This document shows positions 17,982 to 26,491 of a stretch of 64,000 nt of DNA, piece after piece. Under the pieces are notes generated by a model. It searched no databases, was not told the origin of the DNA, and saw nothing but the letters and a program-made list of their open reading frames with translations. Positions within the stretch are counted from its first letter, which is position 1. Each line of letters opens with the position of its first letter. The stretch spans positions 372,001 through 436,000 of the forward strand of contig NZ_JAKNCJ010000001.1 in assembly GCF_023509525.1 (NCBI RefSeq), given 5' to 3'. The stretch comes from Brachybacterium equifaecis. Lineage in GTDB: Bacteria; Actinomycetota; Actinomycetes; Actinomycetales; Dermabacteraceae. The position numbers and the translations under genes are program-made.

Positions 17982-19184
17982 TCAGTCCCGGCCCGCTCGC
18001 ACCCCGCCGACGAGCACCAGCTCCGGGTCGCGCAGCGCCCGGTGGTCCGTGCGCGGATCCTCTCGCACGACCACGAGGTCGGCTGGGGCGCCGTCCTCGA
18101 GCGCGGGCGCTCCGAGGAATGCGCGCGGGGCCCAGGAGGAGGCTTCGAGGATGGCGGAGGCGCCGAGCCCGCAGCGGGAGAGCTCGTCGAGCTCGTCGTG
18201 GATGATGCCGTGCCCGAGGACTCCCCCGGCGTCGGTGCCGACGAGCAGGCTCACTCCCGCATCGAAGGCGTCGCGCGTGCGAGCGTAGCGTCCCGCTCGC
18301 AGAGCGCGCATGTGGGCCGCGTAGGCGGGGAACTTCTTCTCCCCCGCGCTCGCGTACTGCTCGAATTCGCCGACGTTCACCAGGGTGGTCACCACCGGCA
18401 CGTCCGCCGCGGCGGCCTGGGCGATGGTGTCGTCGGTCAGCCCGGTGGCGTGCTCGAGGCAGTCGAAGCCGGCCTCCAGCGCGAGCGGGAGCGTCTCCTC
18501 GTCGAAGGTATGGGTGGTGATGCGGGCACCCTCGACGTGCGCGGCGTCAGCCGCGGCGCGGAAGTCCGCGGCGTTCCAGGTGGGTGTGAGGTCCCCGGCG
18601 TCCCGGTCGATCCAGTCGCCCACGAGCTTCACCCAGCCGTCGCCGCGACGCGCCTGCTCGGCGACGGCTCCGGGGAGCGCCTCGGGCTCGACCTCCTCGG
18701 CATAGCCGATCAGGTAGCGCCGGGTGCGGGCGATGTGCCGGCCGCAGCGGATCAGCCGCGGCATCCTCGCCTCTGCCTGGAGCGGGGCGGTGTCGATGAT
18801 GGAGCCGGCGTCGCGGATCAGCGTGACGCCGGTGGCGAGGTCGGTGCGCGCCTGCGCGCGGGCCTCCGCCAGGCTCGTACCGGTCCCCTCGCCGCTGATG
18901 CCGATGTGGCAGTGGAGGTCGGCCAGCCCCGGCACGACGAAGCCGTCGATGCGCTGGATCTCGGTGCCGCGGGGCAGGTCGGGTCGCTCGTGGCGGATCG
19001 CGCCGCCGACGACCCATGCCTCGCTCAGCTCCTCGTCCGGACCCAGCAGGATCGGGCCGCGCAGGTGGAGGACGGGCGCAACCTGTCCCGGCCGCGGGGC
19101 GTAGGCAGGCGAGGCGCTCGCGGGGCGGAAGGACGGGGCGGTGCTCGAGTGAGGGGCGGTGCTTGCGTGCGAGGCGGTGCTCAT
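17982..19184 (-). CDS. Metal-dependent amidohydrolase (imidazolonepropionase-like)
   Basis: 400 aa with the amidohydrolase TIM-barrel signature: GFVVPGLADLHCHIGISGEG carries the HxH metal site, ITTHTFDEETLPLALEAGFDCLEHATG gives the later His residues, and LLVGTDAGGVLGHGI the Asp. The C-terminal small beta domain contains GAPADLVVVREDPRTD. The substrate is not recognisable; the family includes prolidases and imidazolonepropionase. AAGGAG precedes the ATG. It overlaps the CorC-like gene by 4 nt, so they are co-transcribed, but no functional link is evident. The Ser/Ala/Pro-rich first 30 residues are probably unstructured. Confidence 0.88.
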   Translation of the reverse strand: MSTASHASTAPHSSTAPSFRPASASPAYAPRPGQVAPVLHLRGPILLGPDEELSEAWVVGGAIRHERPDLPRGTEIQRIDGFVVPGLADLHCHIGISGEGTGTSLAEARAQARTDLATGVTLIRDAGSIIDTAPLQAEARMPRLIRCGRHIARTRRYLIGYAEEVEPEALPGAVAEQARRGDGWVKLVGDWIDRDAGDLTPTWNAADFRAAADAAHVEGARITTHTFDEETLPLALEAGFDCLEHATGLTDDTIAQAAAADVPVVTTLVNVGEFEQYASAGEKKFPAYAAHMRALRAGRYARTRDAFDAGVSLLVGTDAGGVLGHGIIHDELDELSRCGLGASAILEASSWAPRAFLGAPALEDGAPADLVVVREDPRTDHRALRDPELVLVGGVRAGRD

Positions 19185-20593
19185 GCGCGGGTCTCCTTCG
19201 AGGTCGCAGGAAGGCGGGAGCTGCCGGAGGCAGCGCTGTCGGCAGCGCCGTCGGCAGCGATGGCGGCGGGATCGATGCCGGCATAGTCGGCATCGTCGGC
19301 GTCGGAGCCGGCCCCGTCGGGCGTGAAGCGCAGGCGGGTCACGCGGTGCCCGTCCATCTCGCGCACCTCGAGGCGGCCGCCGTCGATATCGACGCTGTCC
19401 CCGATCGCGGGAACCCGCCGCAGCTGCGCCATCACGAACCCGGCGACGGTCTCGTAACCGCGGCCGTCGGGCAGCTCCACTCCAGTGCGGTCGCCGAACT
19501 CCTGGACGATCAGTCCGCCGTCGAGGTCGAGCGGGGCCCCCGCCGTGTGCGCGGCGCCCGGGCTGCGGACCTCCGCGTCGTACTCGTCGTAGATCTCGCC
19601 GACGAGCTCCTCCAGCAGGTCCTCGAGCGTGACGAGGCCGTCGGTGCCGCCGTACTCGTCGACCACGACCGCGATGTGGTCGCGCTCGGCGCGCATCCGG
19701 TTCAGCGCGTCGAGCGCGCCGACCGTGCCGGGAAGCTGCAGGATCGGCCGCGCGATCGCCGACAGCGGCATCGAGGGATCCTCCACATGCAGCAGGTCGC
19801 GCACATGGACGAAGCCGGTGACGTCGTCGATGTCCATGCCGGTCACCGGGTAGCGGGAGAACGTCGTCCCGCGCAGCGCCTCGCGGGCTTCGGCGGCGCT
19901 CGCGGTCGCGGGGAGCACGTGCATGTCCCGGCGCGGGCGCATGACCTCCACGACGGTGCGCTCGGCCGCGTCGAACACGTCCGTCAGCACGCGGCTCTCG
20001 AACCCCGCGATCGCATCGGAATCGCGCACCATCGAGCGGATCTCCTCGGCGGAGACCTCCTCGCGGTTCGCGTGCGGGTCCCCGCCGAGCAGCCGCACGA
20101 CGATGTCCGTCGACGTCGACAGGAGCCAGATGACCGGGCGCATCAGCACGCTGAACACCCCGAGGATGGGGCCGAGGATCCGGGTCATCGCCTTCGCGTT
20201 CTGCATGGCGAGGCGCTTGGGCACCAGCTCGCCGAACACGAGGGAGAGATAGGCGATCACCAGGGTCATGCCGATAAGGGCGATCGTGGACGCGGCGCCG
20301 GCGCTGACACCGAGGCGCTGGACCGCAGGGGCGAGGGCAGGGGCGATCGTGGAGGCGCCGTAGGCGGAGGAGAAGAATCCCGCGACGGTGACGCCGATCT
20401 GCACGGCCGAGAGGAACTGGTTGGGGTCGCGCGCGAGGGCCGCCGTGCGCCTGCCCCGCTCCCCCGACTCCTCGATCTCGCGGATCTGCGAGTCCCGCAG
20501 CGACACGATCGCCATCTCGGTCCCTGCGAACACACCCCCGATGAGGACGAACAGGAACACGAGGCCGAACGCGAGAAGGGCTGAGGAGTCCAT
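19181..20593 (-). CDS. CNNM/CorC-family transporter (DUF21-CBS-CorC)
   Basis: 470 aa. The N-terminal DUF21 membrane domain (about 1-180) contains ALFGLVFLFVLIGGVF-like, FFSSAYGAST and FGELVPKRLAMQ segments. Two CBS domains follow (about 205-330; MRPRRDMHVLPA, VTGFVHVRDLL, VVVDEYGGTDGLVTLEDLLEELVGEI). A CorC_HlyC module (about 360-450) follows. The family is linked to Mg2+/Co2+ efflux or membrane magnesium homeostasis and was formerly called hemolysin-like. The ATG at 20593 lies 6 nt downstream of TAGCGT, a leaderless pattern. The end overlaps the amidohydrolase. Confidence 0.93.
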   Translation of the reverse strand: MDSSALLAFGLVFLFVLIGGVFAGTEMAIVSLRDSQIREIEESGERGRRTAALARDPNQFLSAVQIGVTVAGFFSSAYGASTIAPALAPAVQRLGVSAGAASTIALIGMTLVIAYLSLVFGELVPKRLAMQNAKAMTRILGPILGVFSVLMRPVIWLLSTSTDIVVRLLGGDPHANREEVSAEEIRSMVRDSDAIAGFESRVLTDVFDAAERTVVEVMRPRRDMHVLPATASAAEAREALRGTTFSRYPVTGMDIDDVTGFVHVRDLLHVEDPSMPLSAIARPILQLPGTVGALDALNRMRAERDHIAVVVDEYGGTDGLVTLEDLLEELVGEIYDEYDAEVRSPGAAHTAGAPLDLDGGLIVQEFGDRTGVELPDGRGYETVAGFVMAQLRRVPAIGDSVDIDGGRLEVREMDGHRVTRLRFTPDGAGSDADDADYAGIDPAAIAADGAADSAASGSSRLPATSKETRA

Positions 20594-20599
20594 GCCTCC

Positions 20600-20605
20600 A
20601 CGCTA
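20600..20605 (-). promoter_or_regulatory. -10 TAGCGT for leaderless CorC-like transcript
   Basis: On the minus strand TAGCGT then GGAGGC then ATG; the spacing places the transcription start at the A of the start codon. No -35 match is evident. The GGAGGC spacer also resembles a ribosome-binding site but would be too close to the ATG. Confidence 0.5.
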
Positions 20606-20690
20606 TCGGGAGCGGCTGGGGAGGAGGCGAGCGGGGCGGGGCGGGACGCGCGGGAGTGGGCTGAGCGGGGCGCCACCCAGCTCAACTGCC

Positions 20691-20740
20691 GCGAGATCGC
20701 GACCTCATGCCACTTCTTGGCATAGAACCGCGATCTCGCT
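20691..20740. repeat. Palindromic element, copy 1 (3' of the DUF559 gene)
   Basis: Arms of 22 nt (20691-20712 and 20718-20739) around a 5-nt centre. The outer 11 bp (GCGAGATCGCG) and inner 6 bp (ATGCCA/TGGCAT) match exactly. The five middle positions do not, but on the minus strand four of the five would be G-U pairs. It shares the GCGAGATCGCG and ATGCCA blocks with the copies at 21853 and 21948 and lies about 70 nt beyond the DUF559 stop. Confidence 0.9.
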
Positions 20741-20810
20741 CCCGTCGAGAGGCGGACGACGGGCGTCGGGCCTCGGGCCTCGGGCCTCGAAACAGGCACT
20801 CCCCGCCGCC

Positions 20811-21734
20811 TCACACCGCCAGCACCGCCTGAGCGCGCTCGATCGCGGCGCTCAGGCGGTGCAGGAACCGCTGGGGCGAGACGACGTCCGCGATCGAGAT
20901 CCGCAGCACGACCCAGCCCAACTGATGCAGCACCTCATCCTTGTGGAGGTCGCGCTGCCACTGGCGACGGTTCGTGCGGTGCTCTTCGCTGTCGTACTCG
21001 ATGGCGATCTTCAGGAAGGGATACCCGAGATCGATGTAGAACAGCTGCCCGGTCACCGGGTCGCGCACCTCGAAATTGGCGACCGCCGCACCGAATCCGC
21101 TCCGGATCAGCAGGAGCCGCACTCGCGTCTCCATCGGGGACCACACGTTCTCTGCGGCATCGGCGAAAGCCTTCCTCAATGCAGCGGCACCCCGGCCGCG
21201 CAGATTCTCCACGATCTGCTGGACTGCCTTTCGCGGCACCGCCGGCACACGCATGCCCTTCCCGCTGATGACCGCATCGAGTCCCACAACCAGGTCGTCG
21301 TGACGCAGACCCGGACTGAGCTCCTGGAGCACGAGCACCGGGTGAGACATGAGCACGCCCGCGATGCGGCACCGCTGAGCGGGCTCCCCTCCGCGATGTA
21401 CGACATAGCAGGAGTTCGCTCGCCCTGCCCACGATGGCTCCGACGACCGGCAATGCAGCAGTGCACCACCCTGGCGAGAGAACGTCCGGGGCAGCGGGAT
21501 TCCCAGCAGCTCCCCCGCCGTGGCATGACTGACCGTGGCGTTCGGGACGATGCCGGTCTGCAGCGTCCCGGGGATGGCGAGCAGGGGGGCGGGAGCGTCC
21601 GTGCGCATGTAATAGCCGGGCAGCACTCGGGTGAAGGCGGATGACGCCAGCAGGCGCTCATGGGCTCCGCGGCGCAGGAGCTCTGCGCGTGCGAACAGCA
21701 CGCCAGGCGGGAGATCCGTGGGACGCAGAGGCAT
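20811..21734 (-). CDS. DUF559 (Vsr-like) endonuclease-domain protein with AbiEi-like N terminus
   Basis: 307 aa. The N-terminal 100 residues (LFARAELLRRGAHERLL, LPGYYMR, VSHATAGELLGIPLP) resemble the winged-helix antitoxin-type domain of AbiEi-family proteins. The C-terminal part is a PD-(D/E)XK module like DUF559/Vsr: YIDLGYPFLKIAIEYDSEEHR (acidic residues and H) followed by QRDLHKDEVLHQLGWVVLRIS. Family members are numerous in Micrococcales and have no established role; a single-strand or mismatch nuclease is possible. ATG at 21734 follows TAGCGT by 7 nt, so it is probably leaderless. It is flanked by three palindromic repeats (20691, 21853, 21948), suggesting the gene and repeats are related. 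Confidence 0.85.
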   Translation of the reverse strand: MPLRPTDLPPGVLFARAELLRRGAHERLLASSAFTRVLPGYYMRTDAPAPLLAIPGTLQTGIVPNATVSHATAGELLGIPLPRTFSRQGGALLHCRSSEPSWAGRANSCYVVHRGGEPAQRCRIAGVLMSHPVLVLQELSPGLRHDDLVVGLDAVISGKGMRVPAVPRKAVQQIVENLRGRGAAALRKAFADAAENVWSPMETRVRLLLIRSGFGAAVANFEVRDPVTGQLFYIDLGYPFLKIAIEYDSEEHRTNRRQWQRDLHKDEVLHQLGWVVLRISIADVVSPQRFLHRLSAAIERAQAVLAV

Positions 21735-21741
21735 GCCGCTG

Positions 21742-21747
21742 ACGCTA
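21742..21747 (-). promoter_or_regulatory. -10 TAGCGT for the DUF559 gene
   Basis: TAGCGT on the minus strand, seven nt before the ATG at 21734, with no ribosome-binding site between, consistent with a leaderless message. The two palindromes at 21853 and 21948 lie roughly 100-260 nt farther upstream. Confidence 0.5.
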
Positions 21748-21852
21748 TGGAGGATCGAGAGCGACGCATGCGGGGAGCGCGCGCATTGTGGAAGCCCCAC
21801 TGGTGGGGAGGACTGGTGGGCGCTCAGTCGTGCGCGCCGCACTGCGTCCTTC

Positions 21853-21901
21853 GCGAGATCGCGATCCCATGCCAAGAAGTGGCATAGGACCGCGATCTCG
21901 C
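21853..21901. repeat. Palindromic element, copy 2
   Basis: 22-nt arms (21853-21874 and 21880-21901) around AGAAG. Only two arm positions mismatch (12 and 16), and both become G-U on the minus-strand RNA. It has the same outer GCGAGATCGCG and inner ATGCCA blocks as copy 1; its centre AGAAG is the reverse complement of the copy 1 centre CTTCT, so copies 1 and 2 are in opposite orientation. Confidence 0.93.
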
Positions 21902-21947
21902 GCCGGCAATGCCGCTGCCGCGGCGCCCAACACATGCCCTCTCGCAC

Positions 21948-21994
21948 CGAGATCGTGGTCCTATGCCAAAAGTTGGCATAGGACCACGATCTCG
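21948..21994. repeat. Palindromic element, copy 3 (perfect)
   Basis: Perfect 22-bp arms (21948-21969 and 21973-21994) around the 3-nt centre AAG. The arm begins CGAGATCGTGG and ends CCTATGCCAA. Separated from copy 2 by 46 nt. A perfect 22-bp arm with sequence kept in the other copies is unlikely by chance. Confidence 0.95.
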
Positions 21995-22107
21995 CGGCGG
22001 CAAGGGAGCGCTCCGGTGGGGCGGGCTCGGGGCTGGCGTGGGGCGGGCGGGCGCAGGGCTGGCGGCGACCCCGCCCGGCGCCCGGCGCGCCCCGGCGCGC
22101 CCGCGGC

Positions 22108-23727
22108 TCAGCGGCCGCCGAGGAGCTTGCGCATCTCCGGGGGCAGCTGCGAGGGGTCGATGTCGCTGAGGTCGGGCATCGCGCCGAAGCCGTTCTTCGC
22201 CCCGCCCTTCGCCCCGCCGCCGAACGCCGAACCCGCACCGGCGGGCGCCTCGCCGCGCTCGGCCGCTTCGCGCGCCCGCTTCTCCGCCTCGGCGGCCTCG
22301 CGCGCGGCCTTCGCGGGGTTCTTCGACTTCTTGCCGCCGGAGACGGGGCGCGGGGACTGCATCCGGCCGCGGGACTTCTTGCCCATGCCCATGCCGGGGC
22401 CGCCGGGCATCGCGCCGCCGCCCATGGCCGAGCCCATGCTGCGCATCATCTGCTGGGCCTTCTTGAAGTTCTCCAGGATCTGGTTGACCTGCTGGACCGA
22501 TGTGCCCGAGCCCTTGGCGATGCGGGCGCGGCGCGAGCCGTTGAGGAGCTTGGGATCCTTGCGCTCGGCGGGCGTCATGGATCGCACGATCGCCTCGACG
22601 CGATCGATCTCGCGCTCGTCGAAGGCCTCGAGAGCCTCGCGATGCTGGCGCATGTTCGGAAGCATGCCCAGCATCTTCTTCATGCTGCCCATCTTCTTGA
22701 GCTGCTGCATCTGGTTCAGGAAGTCGTCGAGGGTGAAGTCCTCGCCGGATGCCAGCTTCTGCGCGGCCTTCTCGGCCTCCGCGGCGTCGAAGGTGCGCTC
22801 GGCCTGCTCGATGAGCGACATGACGTCGCCCATGTCGAGGATGCGCGAGGCCATGCGGTCGGGGTGGAAGCGCTCGAAGTCGCCGAGCTGCTCGCCGGTC
22901 GAGGCGAACAGGATGGGGCGCTGGGTGACGCCGGTGATCGACAGGGCCGCGCCGCCGCGGGCATCGCCGTCGAGCTTCGAGAGCACCACGCCCGTGAAGC
23001 CGACGCCGTCGCGGAACGCCTCGGCGACGCGCGCGGCGTCCTGGCCGATCATGGCGTCGACGACGAACAGGGTCTCGTGCGGGTTCACGGCATCGCGGAT
23101 GTCCCGCGCCTGCTGCATCATCTCCTCGTCGATGCCGAGGCGGCCCGCGGTGTCGACGATGACCACGTCGCGCTGCTGGAACTGCGCGGTGGAGACGCCG
23201 TTCATGGCGACCAGCACCGGGTTGCCGACGCCGTTGCCGGGCTCCGGCGCGAAGACGGGCACGCCGGCGCGCTCGCCGACGATCTGCAGCTGGTTGACGG
23301 CGTTGGGGCGCTGGAGATCGGCGGCCACCAGCATCGGGGTGTGGCCCTGGTCCTTCATCCACTTCGCGAGCTTGCCGGCGAGGGTGGTCTTGCCCGCGCC
23401 CTGCAGTCCCGCGAGCATGATGACCGTCGGAGGGTTCTTCGCCCAGGTCAGCTCGCCGGTCGCGCCGCCGAGGATCTCGACCAGCTCGTCGTTGACGATC
23501 TTCACGACCTGCTGAGCGGGGTTCAGCGCCTTGGAGACCTCCTCGCCCAGCGCCCGCTCGCGCACGCGCCCGGTGAAGTCGCGCACCACGGGCACGGCGA
23601 CGTCGGCGTCGAGCAGCGCGCGGCGGATCTCGCGGATCGTCTTGTCGACGTCCGCCTCGGTCAGACGGCCATGGCCGCGCAGACCCTTGAGGGAGGCGGC
23701 GATGCGGTCGGAGAGGTTGTTGAACAC
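22108..23727 (-). CDS. ffh: Signal recognition particle protein Ffh (SRP54)
   Basis: 539 aa. The N domain (1-90) is followed by the GTPase G domain with GLQGAGKTTLAGKLA (about 107-121), VDTAGRLG, and KLDGDARGGAALS, and the methionine-rich M domain (MGSMKKMLGMLPNM; LNGSRRARIAKGSG). A C-terminal extension of about 75 residues rich in Gly/Ala/Lys/Glu is actinobacterial. Ffh binds 4.5S RNA and signal sequences and docks to FtsY, whose gene is at 28045. It is transcribed after glnD. Confidence 0.98.
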   Translation of the reverse strand: MFNNLSDRIAASLKGLRGHGRLTEADVDKTIREIRRALLDADVAVPVVRDFTGRVRERALGEEVSKALNPAQQVVKIVNDELVEILGGATGELTWAKNPPTVIMLAGLQGAGKTTLAGKLAKWMKDQGHTPMLVAADLQRPNAVNQLQIVGERAGVPVFAPEPGNGVGNPVLVAMNGVSTAQFQQRDVVIVDTAGRLGIDEEMMQQARDIRDAVNPHETLFVVDAMIGQDAARVAEAFRDGVGFTGVVLSKLDGDARGGAALSITGVTQRPILFASTGEQLGDFERFHPDRMASRILDMGDVMSLIEQAERTFDAAEAEKAAQKLASGEDFTLDDFLNQMQQLKKMGSMKKMLGMLPNMRQHREALEAFDEREIDRVEAIVRSMTPAERKDPKLLNGSRRARIAKGSGTSVQQVNQILENFKKAQQMMRSMGSAMGGGAMPGGPGMGMGKKSRGRMQSPRPVSGGKKSKNPAKAAREAAEAEKRAREAAERGEAPAGAGSAFGGGAKGGAKNGFGAMPDLSDIDPSQLPPEMRKLLGGR

Positions 23728-23817
23728 GGCAGGCTTCCCCCAGGGTCAAGTGGACCGTCCCAGTGTAGGGCGCGCGCCGCGCATCGCCCGGGGCGCAGGG
23801 GGCTGGGGCGGCTCACC

Positions 23818-26163
23818 TCACGCCGAGGCTGCCTCCATCAGGGCGGGGATGACGCGCTGGACCATCGCGTCGGCGAGCGGACGCCCGCGCGCGTCGGTCA
23901 GGTAGAGCACGTCCACGGCGCGGTGGCCGAGGGTCATGATGTGGGCGCTGCGCACCTCGAGCTGATGCAGCGTGATCATCTCCGCGACGTCGGCGAGCAG
24001 GCTCGGCCGGTTGCGCGCGTTGACCTGGATGACGGTCGCTCCGGGTGCGGCGCCCGGCAGCAGGGTCACCACCGGGGCGTCCTCGGCGGTGCGGGGCGGC
24101 GCTCCGGGGGCGACGTCGAGCACGCGGGCGGCCGGATCGTGCCGTCGCTCCAGCTCGCGCTCGAGGGCCGCGCGCAGGACGGTCGGGTGGGGCTGGTCGG
24201 CCGGGGCGCCCGTGACCCACCGCGTATCGACCGCGATCCCCTCGGCCGTCAGGATGACGGCGCTGCGCACGTCCATGCGGTGGCGCGCGAGCACTCGCGC
24301 CATCGCCGCGAACACCCCGGGGCCGTCGGGAGCGCCGAGGCACACCTGGGTGACGGGCTCTGCGTCCGTCGGCGCCGGGTACAGCACCTGCGGCCCGCCG
24401 GTGCGGCCGACGGCCTCGCGCACCGCGGCCTGGGCGGCGCGCTGCGGGGTCAGCAGGTCTCGCGGGGCCCGGGCGGTCCCGGTGAGGGCGTCGCGGGCGA
24501 GGGCGGTGAGGTGGTCCACGAGCGACGCCCGCCAGCTCGACCAGGCCGACGGCCCCGCGGCGCGGGCGTCGGCCTCGGTGAGCGCGCGCAGCAGCTCCAG
24601 GACCCCCAGGTCGCGGTCCACCGCCTCGAGCAGCGCCTCGAGCGTCCCCGGCTCGGAGAGATCGCGCGCGGTCGCAAGCTCGACGAGCGTGAGGTGCTCG
24701 CGCACGAGGCGCGCGACCACGTCGGCGTCAGCCTCCTCGAATCCCAGGTGGAGCGCCGCGCGGCGCGCGAGCGGCGCTCCGGCCAGGGAGTGGTCGCTGC
24801 CGTCTCCGCGCTTGCCGATGTCGTGCAGGAGCGCCGTCACCAGAAGCAGATCGGGCCGGTCCACGCGCGCGAGATGCGACTGCGCCTCCTTCACCGTCTC
24901 GAGCTGGTGGCGGTCCACGGTGAAGCGGTGCACGGGAGAGCGCTGGGGGCGATTGCGGATGCCCTCCCATCCGGGCACGAAGCCCCCGAAGGCACCGTGG
25001 ACGTCGAGCGCCTCGTAGGTCTCCCGGATCGCCCCTCCGGCGAGGGCATCGACGAGGACGTCGCGCTGGGCGGGGGTGAGCGGGCGGCTCGGCCGACGGG
25101 CGAGGCGGGCGAGGGTCGCGTCCGCGAGCGGGAGGCCCGTGCTCGCGGCATGGCGCACGGCGGCGAGGTCGCGCACCGGATCCGTGACGGCGGGGTCGAC
25201 GGACACCTCACCGGACTGCACGAGCACGCCGTGGCCGAAGCGCTCGAGCTGCGGCCGGCGGTCGGCGCCCTGGCCGCGGGTCCCCGATCCGCCCGGGGCG
25301 GCAGCCGCGGCGGCGGCGCGCACGGTCCGGTGGAGCTGCCAGGAGATCGCGCGCGCGGCGTCGGCCAGCGCGGAGAGGTGGTCGTCCGCCGTCTCGAAGC
25401 CCGTCAGCGCGGCGACGGCGTCCTGGTCGGCGCGTGCGAGGCGGGTGGTGGCGCGTCCGGTCACGGCCTGCAGCGCGTCGCGCGCATCCATCAGGGTGCT
25501 CGCTGCGGCGTCGACGACCGCGTGGTCGTGATCGGCGAGCCATGAGGCCGCGAAGGCGCGGATCACCGTGATGTCGCGCAGTCCCCCGCGGTCGGACTTC
25601 AGGTTGGGCTCGGCGGAGTGGGCGAGCTGGCCGTACTGCTCCTCCCGGGCGCGAGCGATGTCGATCAGCTCCGCGCTCAGGCGGCGGGCGGCGGAGCGCC
25701 ACTGGCGGCGCACCCGGGAGGCGGTGTCCGCGACGAGGGCCTCCTCCCCTGCCACGCAGCGCAGGTCCAGCAGGGAGATCGCGGCGCGCAGGTCCTCTCC
25801 TGCGACCGACTCGCACTCCTCAGGGCTGCGCGAGGCGTGGTCCAGGGACGTGCCCGAGTCCCAGATGGGGTACCACAGGGCGCTCGCGAGACGGGCCGCC
25901 TCCTCCTCGTCGATCCGGCTGCGGTCCAGCAGCAGGACCAGGTCGAGGTCGCTCGCGGGGCCGAGATCTCCCCGGCCCAGCGAGCCGATCGCCGCGAGCG
26001 CGGCGCCGCCTGCGGGCGGATCCGCCTGCGCCCACAGCTCCTGGAGCCAGGCGTCCACGAGGGCGGCGTGCTCGGCGCGCCGCGCCGGGCCCGATGCGCC
26101 CTGCGCGAAGCCGGCGTGCAGGACGTGGGCGAGCCGGCTGGCCGGCAGCGGTTCAGACGGCAT
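23818..26163 (-). CDS. glnD: [Protein-PII] uridylyl/adenylyltransferase GlnD
   Basis: 781 aa. Domains in order: nucleotidyltransferase with GSLGRGDLGPASDLDLVLL (about 60-78), the PII-uridylyltransferase linker region, an HD phosphohydrolase domain with VTALLHDIGKRGDGSDHS (about 435-452), and C-terminal ACT domains (VCLGAPDGPGVFAAMARVLA; IQVNARNRPSLLADVAEMI). In actinobacteria GlnD adenylylates PII on Tyr51 under nitrogen limitation. The start at 26163 overlaps glnK by 11 nt, which excludes a longer reading. It completes the amt-glnK-glnD operon. Confidence 0.95.
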   Translation of the reverse strand: MPSEPLPASRLAHVLHAGFAQGASGPARRAEHAALVDAWLQELWAQADPPAGGAALAAIGSLGRGDLGPASDLDLVLLLDRSRIDEEEAARLASALWYPIWDSGTSLDHASRSPEECESVAGEDLRAAISLLDLRCVAGEEALVADTASRVRRQWRSAARRLSAELIDIARAREEQYGQLAHSAEPNLKSDRGGLRDITVIRAFAASWLADHDHAVVDAAASTLMDARDALQAVTGRATTRLARADQDAVAALTGFETADDHLSALADAARAISWQLHRTVRAAAAAAAPGGSGTRGQGADRRPQLERFGHGVLVQSGEVSVDPAVTDPVRDLAAVRHAASTGLPLADATLARLARRPSRPLTPAQRDVLVDALAGGAIRETYEALDVHGAFGGFVPGWEGIRNRPQRSPVHRFTVDRHQLETVKEAQSHLARVDRPDLLLVTALLHDIGKRGDGSDHSLAGAPLARRAALHLGFEEADADVVARLVREHLTLVELATARDLSEPGTLEALLEAVDRDLGVLELLRALTEADARAAGPSAWSSWRASLVDHLTALARDALTGTARAPRDLLTPQRAAQAAVREAVGRTGGPQVLYPAPTDAEPVTQVCLGAPDGPGVFAAMARVLARHRMDVRSAVILTAEGIAVDTRWVTGAPADQPHPTVLRAALERELERRHDPAARVLDVAPGAPPRTAEDAPVVTLLPGAAPGATVIQVNARNRPSLLADVAEMITLHQLEVRSAHIMTLGHRAVDVLYLTDARGRPLADAMVQRVIPALMEAASA

Positions 26164-26491
26164 CTGCCCCTCTCTCGCCCGTGCGCACCCGCACGGTCTC
26201 GACGATGTCCGTGACCCACACCTTGCCATCGCCGATGCGTCCGCTGCGCGCGGTGCTCACGATCAGGTCGACGACGCCCTCGACGCTCTCGTCGCGCACG
26301 GCGATCTCGATCTTGATCTTCGGGATGGTGTCGATCCGGTACTCGGCCCCGCGGTACACCTCGGTGTGGCCGCCCTGGCGGCCGTATCCCGCGACCTCGG
26401 TGATGGTGAGGCCGGAGGCGCCGTGCTCGCGCAGCGCGTCGGCGACGGCGCTCAGGGCGTGGGGCTGGATGACGGCGGTGATGAGCTTCAT
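26153..26491 (-). CDS. glnK: Nitrogen regulatory protein PII (GlnK)
   Basis: 112 aa, a standard PII. It opens MKLITAVIQPHALSAVADAL. The T-loop carries the modified Tyr in YRGAEYRIDTIPK (about Tyr51). VEGVVDLIVSTARSGRIGDGKVWVTDIVETVRVRTGERG is the second PII signature. It reports nitrogen status by binding 2-oxoglutarate and ATP/ADP and by closing the AmtB channel. It overlaps amt by 4 nt and glnD by 11 nt. Confidence 0.97.
   Translation of the reverse strand: MKLITAVIQPHALSAVADALREHGASGLTITEVAGYGRQGGHTEVYRGAEYRIDTIPKIKIEIAVRDESVEGVVDLIVSTARSGRIGDGKVWVTDIVETVRVRTGERGADAV

Larger units (their letters stand above)
21735..22107. other. Gene-free interval between the DUF559 gene and ffh, with two palindromes
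   Basis: 373 nt. Apart from the leaderless -10 of the DUF559 gene, its main content is palindrome copies 2 and 3. The rest, toward ffh, is G+C-rich with repeated GGCGCGCC-type blocks (22078-22102). No credible start codon with a ribosome-binding site or coding-like frame was found. Confidence 0.6.

Noticed and set aside
20691-20740. Palindrome copy 1 as a plain terminator of the CorC-like or DUF559 gene
   Set aside because: It could serve this way, but sequence identity with copies that lie upstream of the DUF559 gene argues for a repeated element; it is therefore listed as repeat.
21735-22238. N-terminal extension of the DUF559 gene through the two upstream palindromes
   Set aside because: The extended part translates the palindromes themselves (repeated TTIS/AWDRD-like motifs), and the ATG at 21734 follows a TAGCGT leaderless element.
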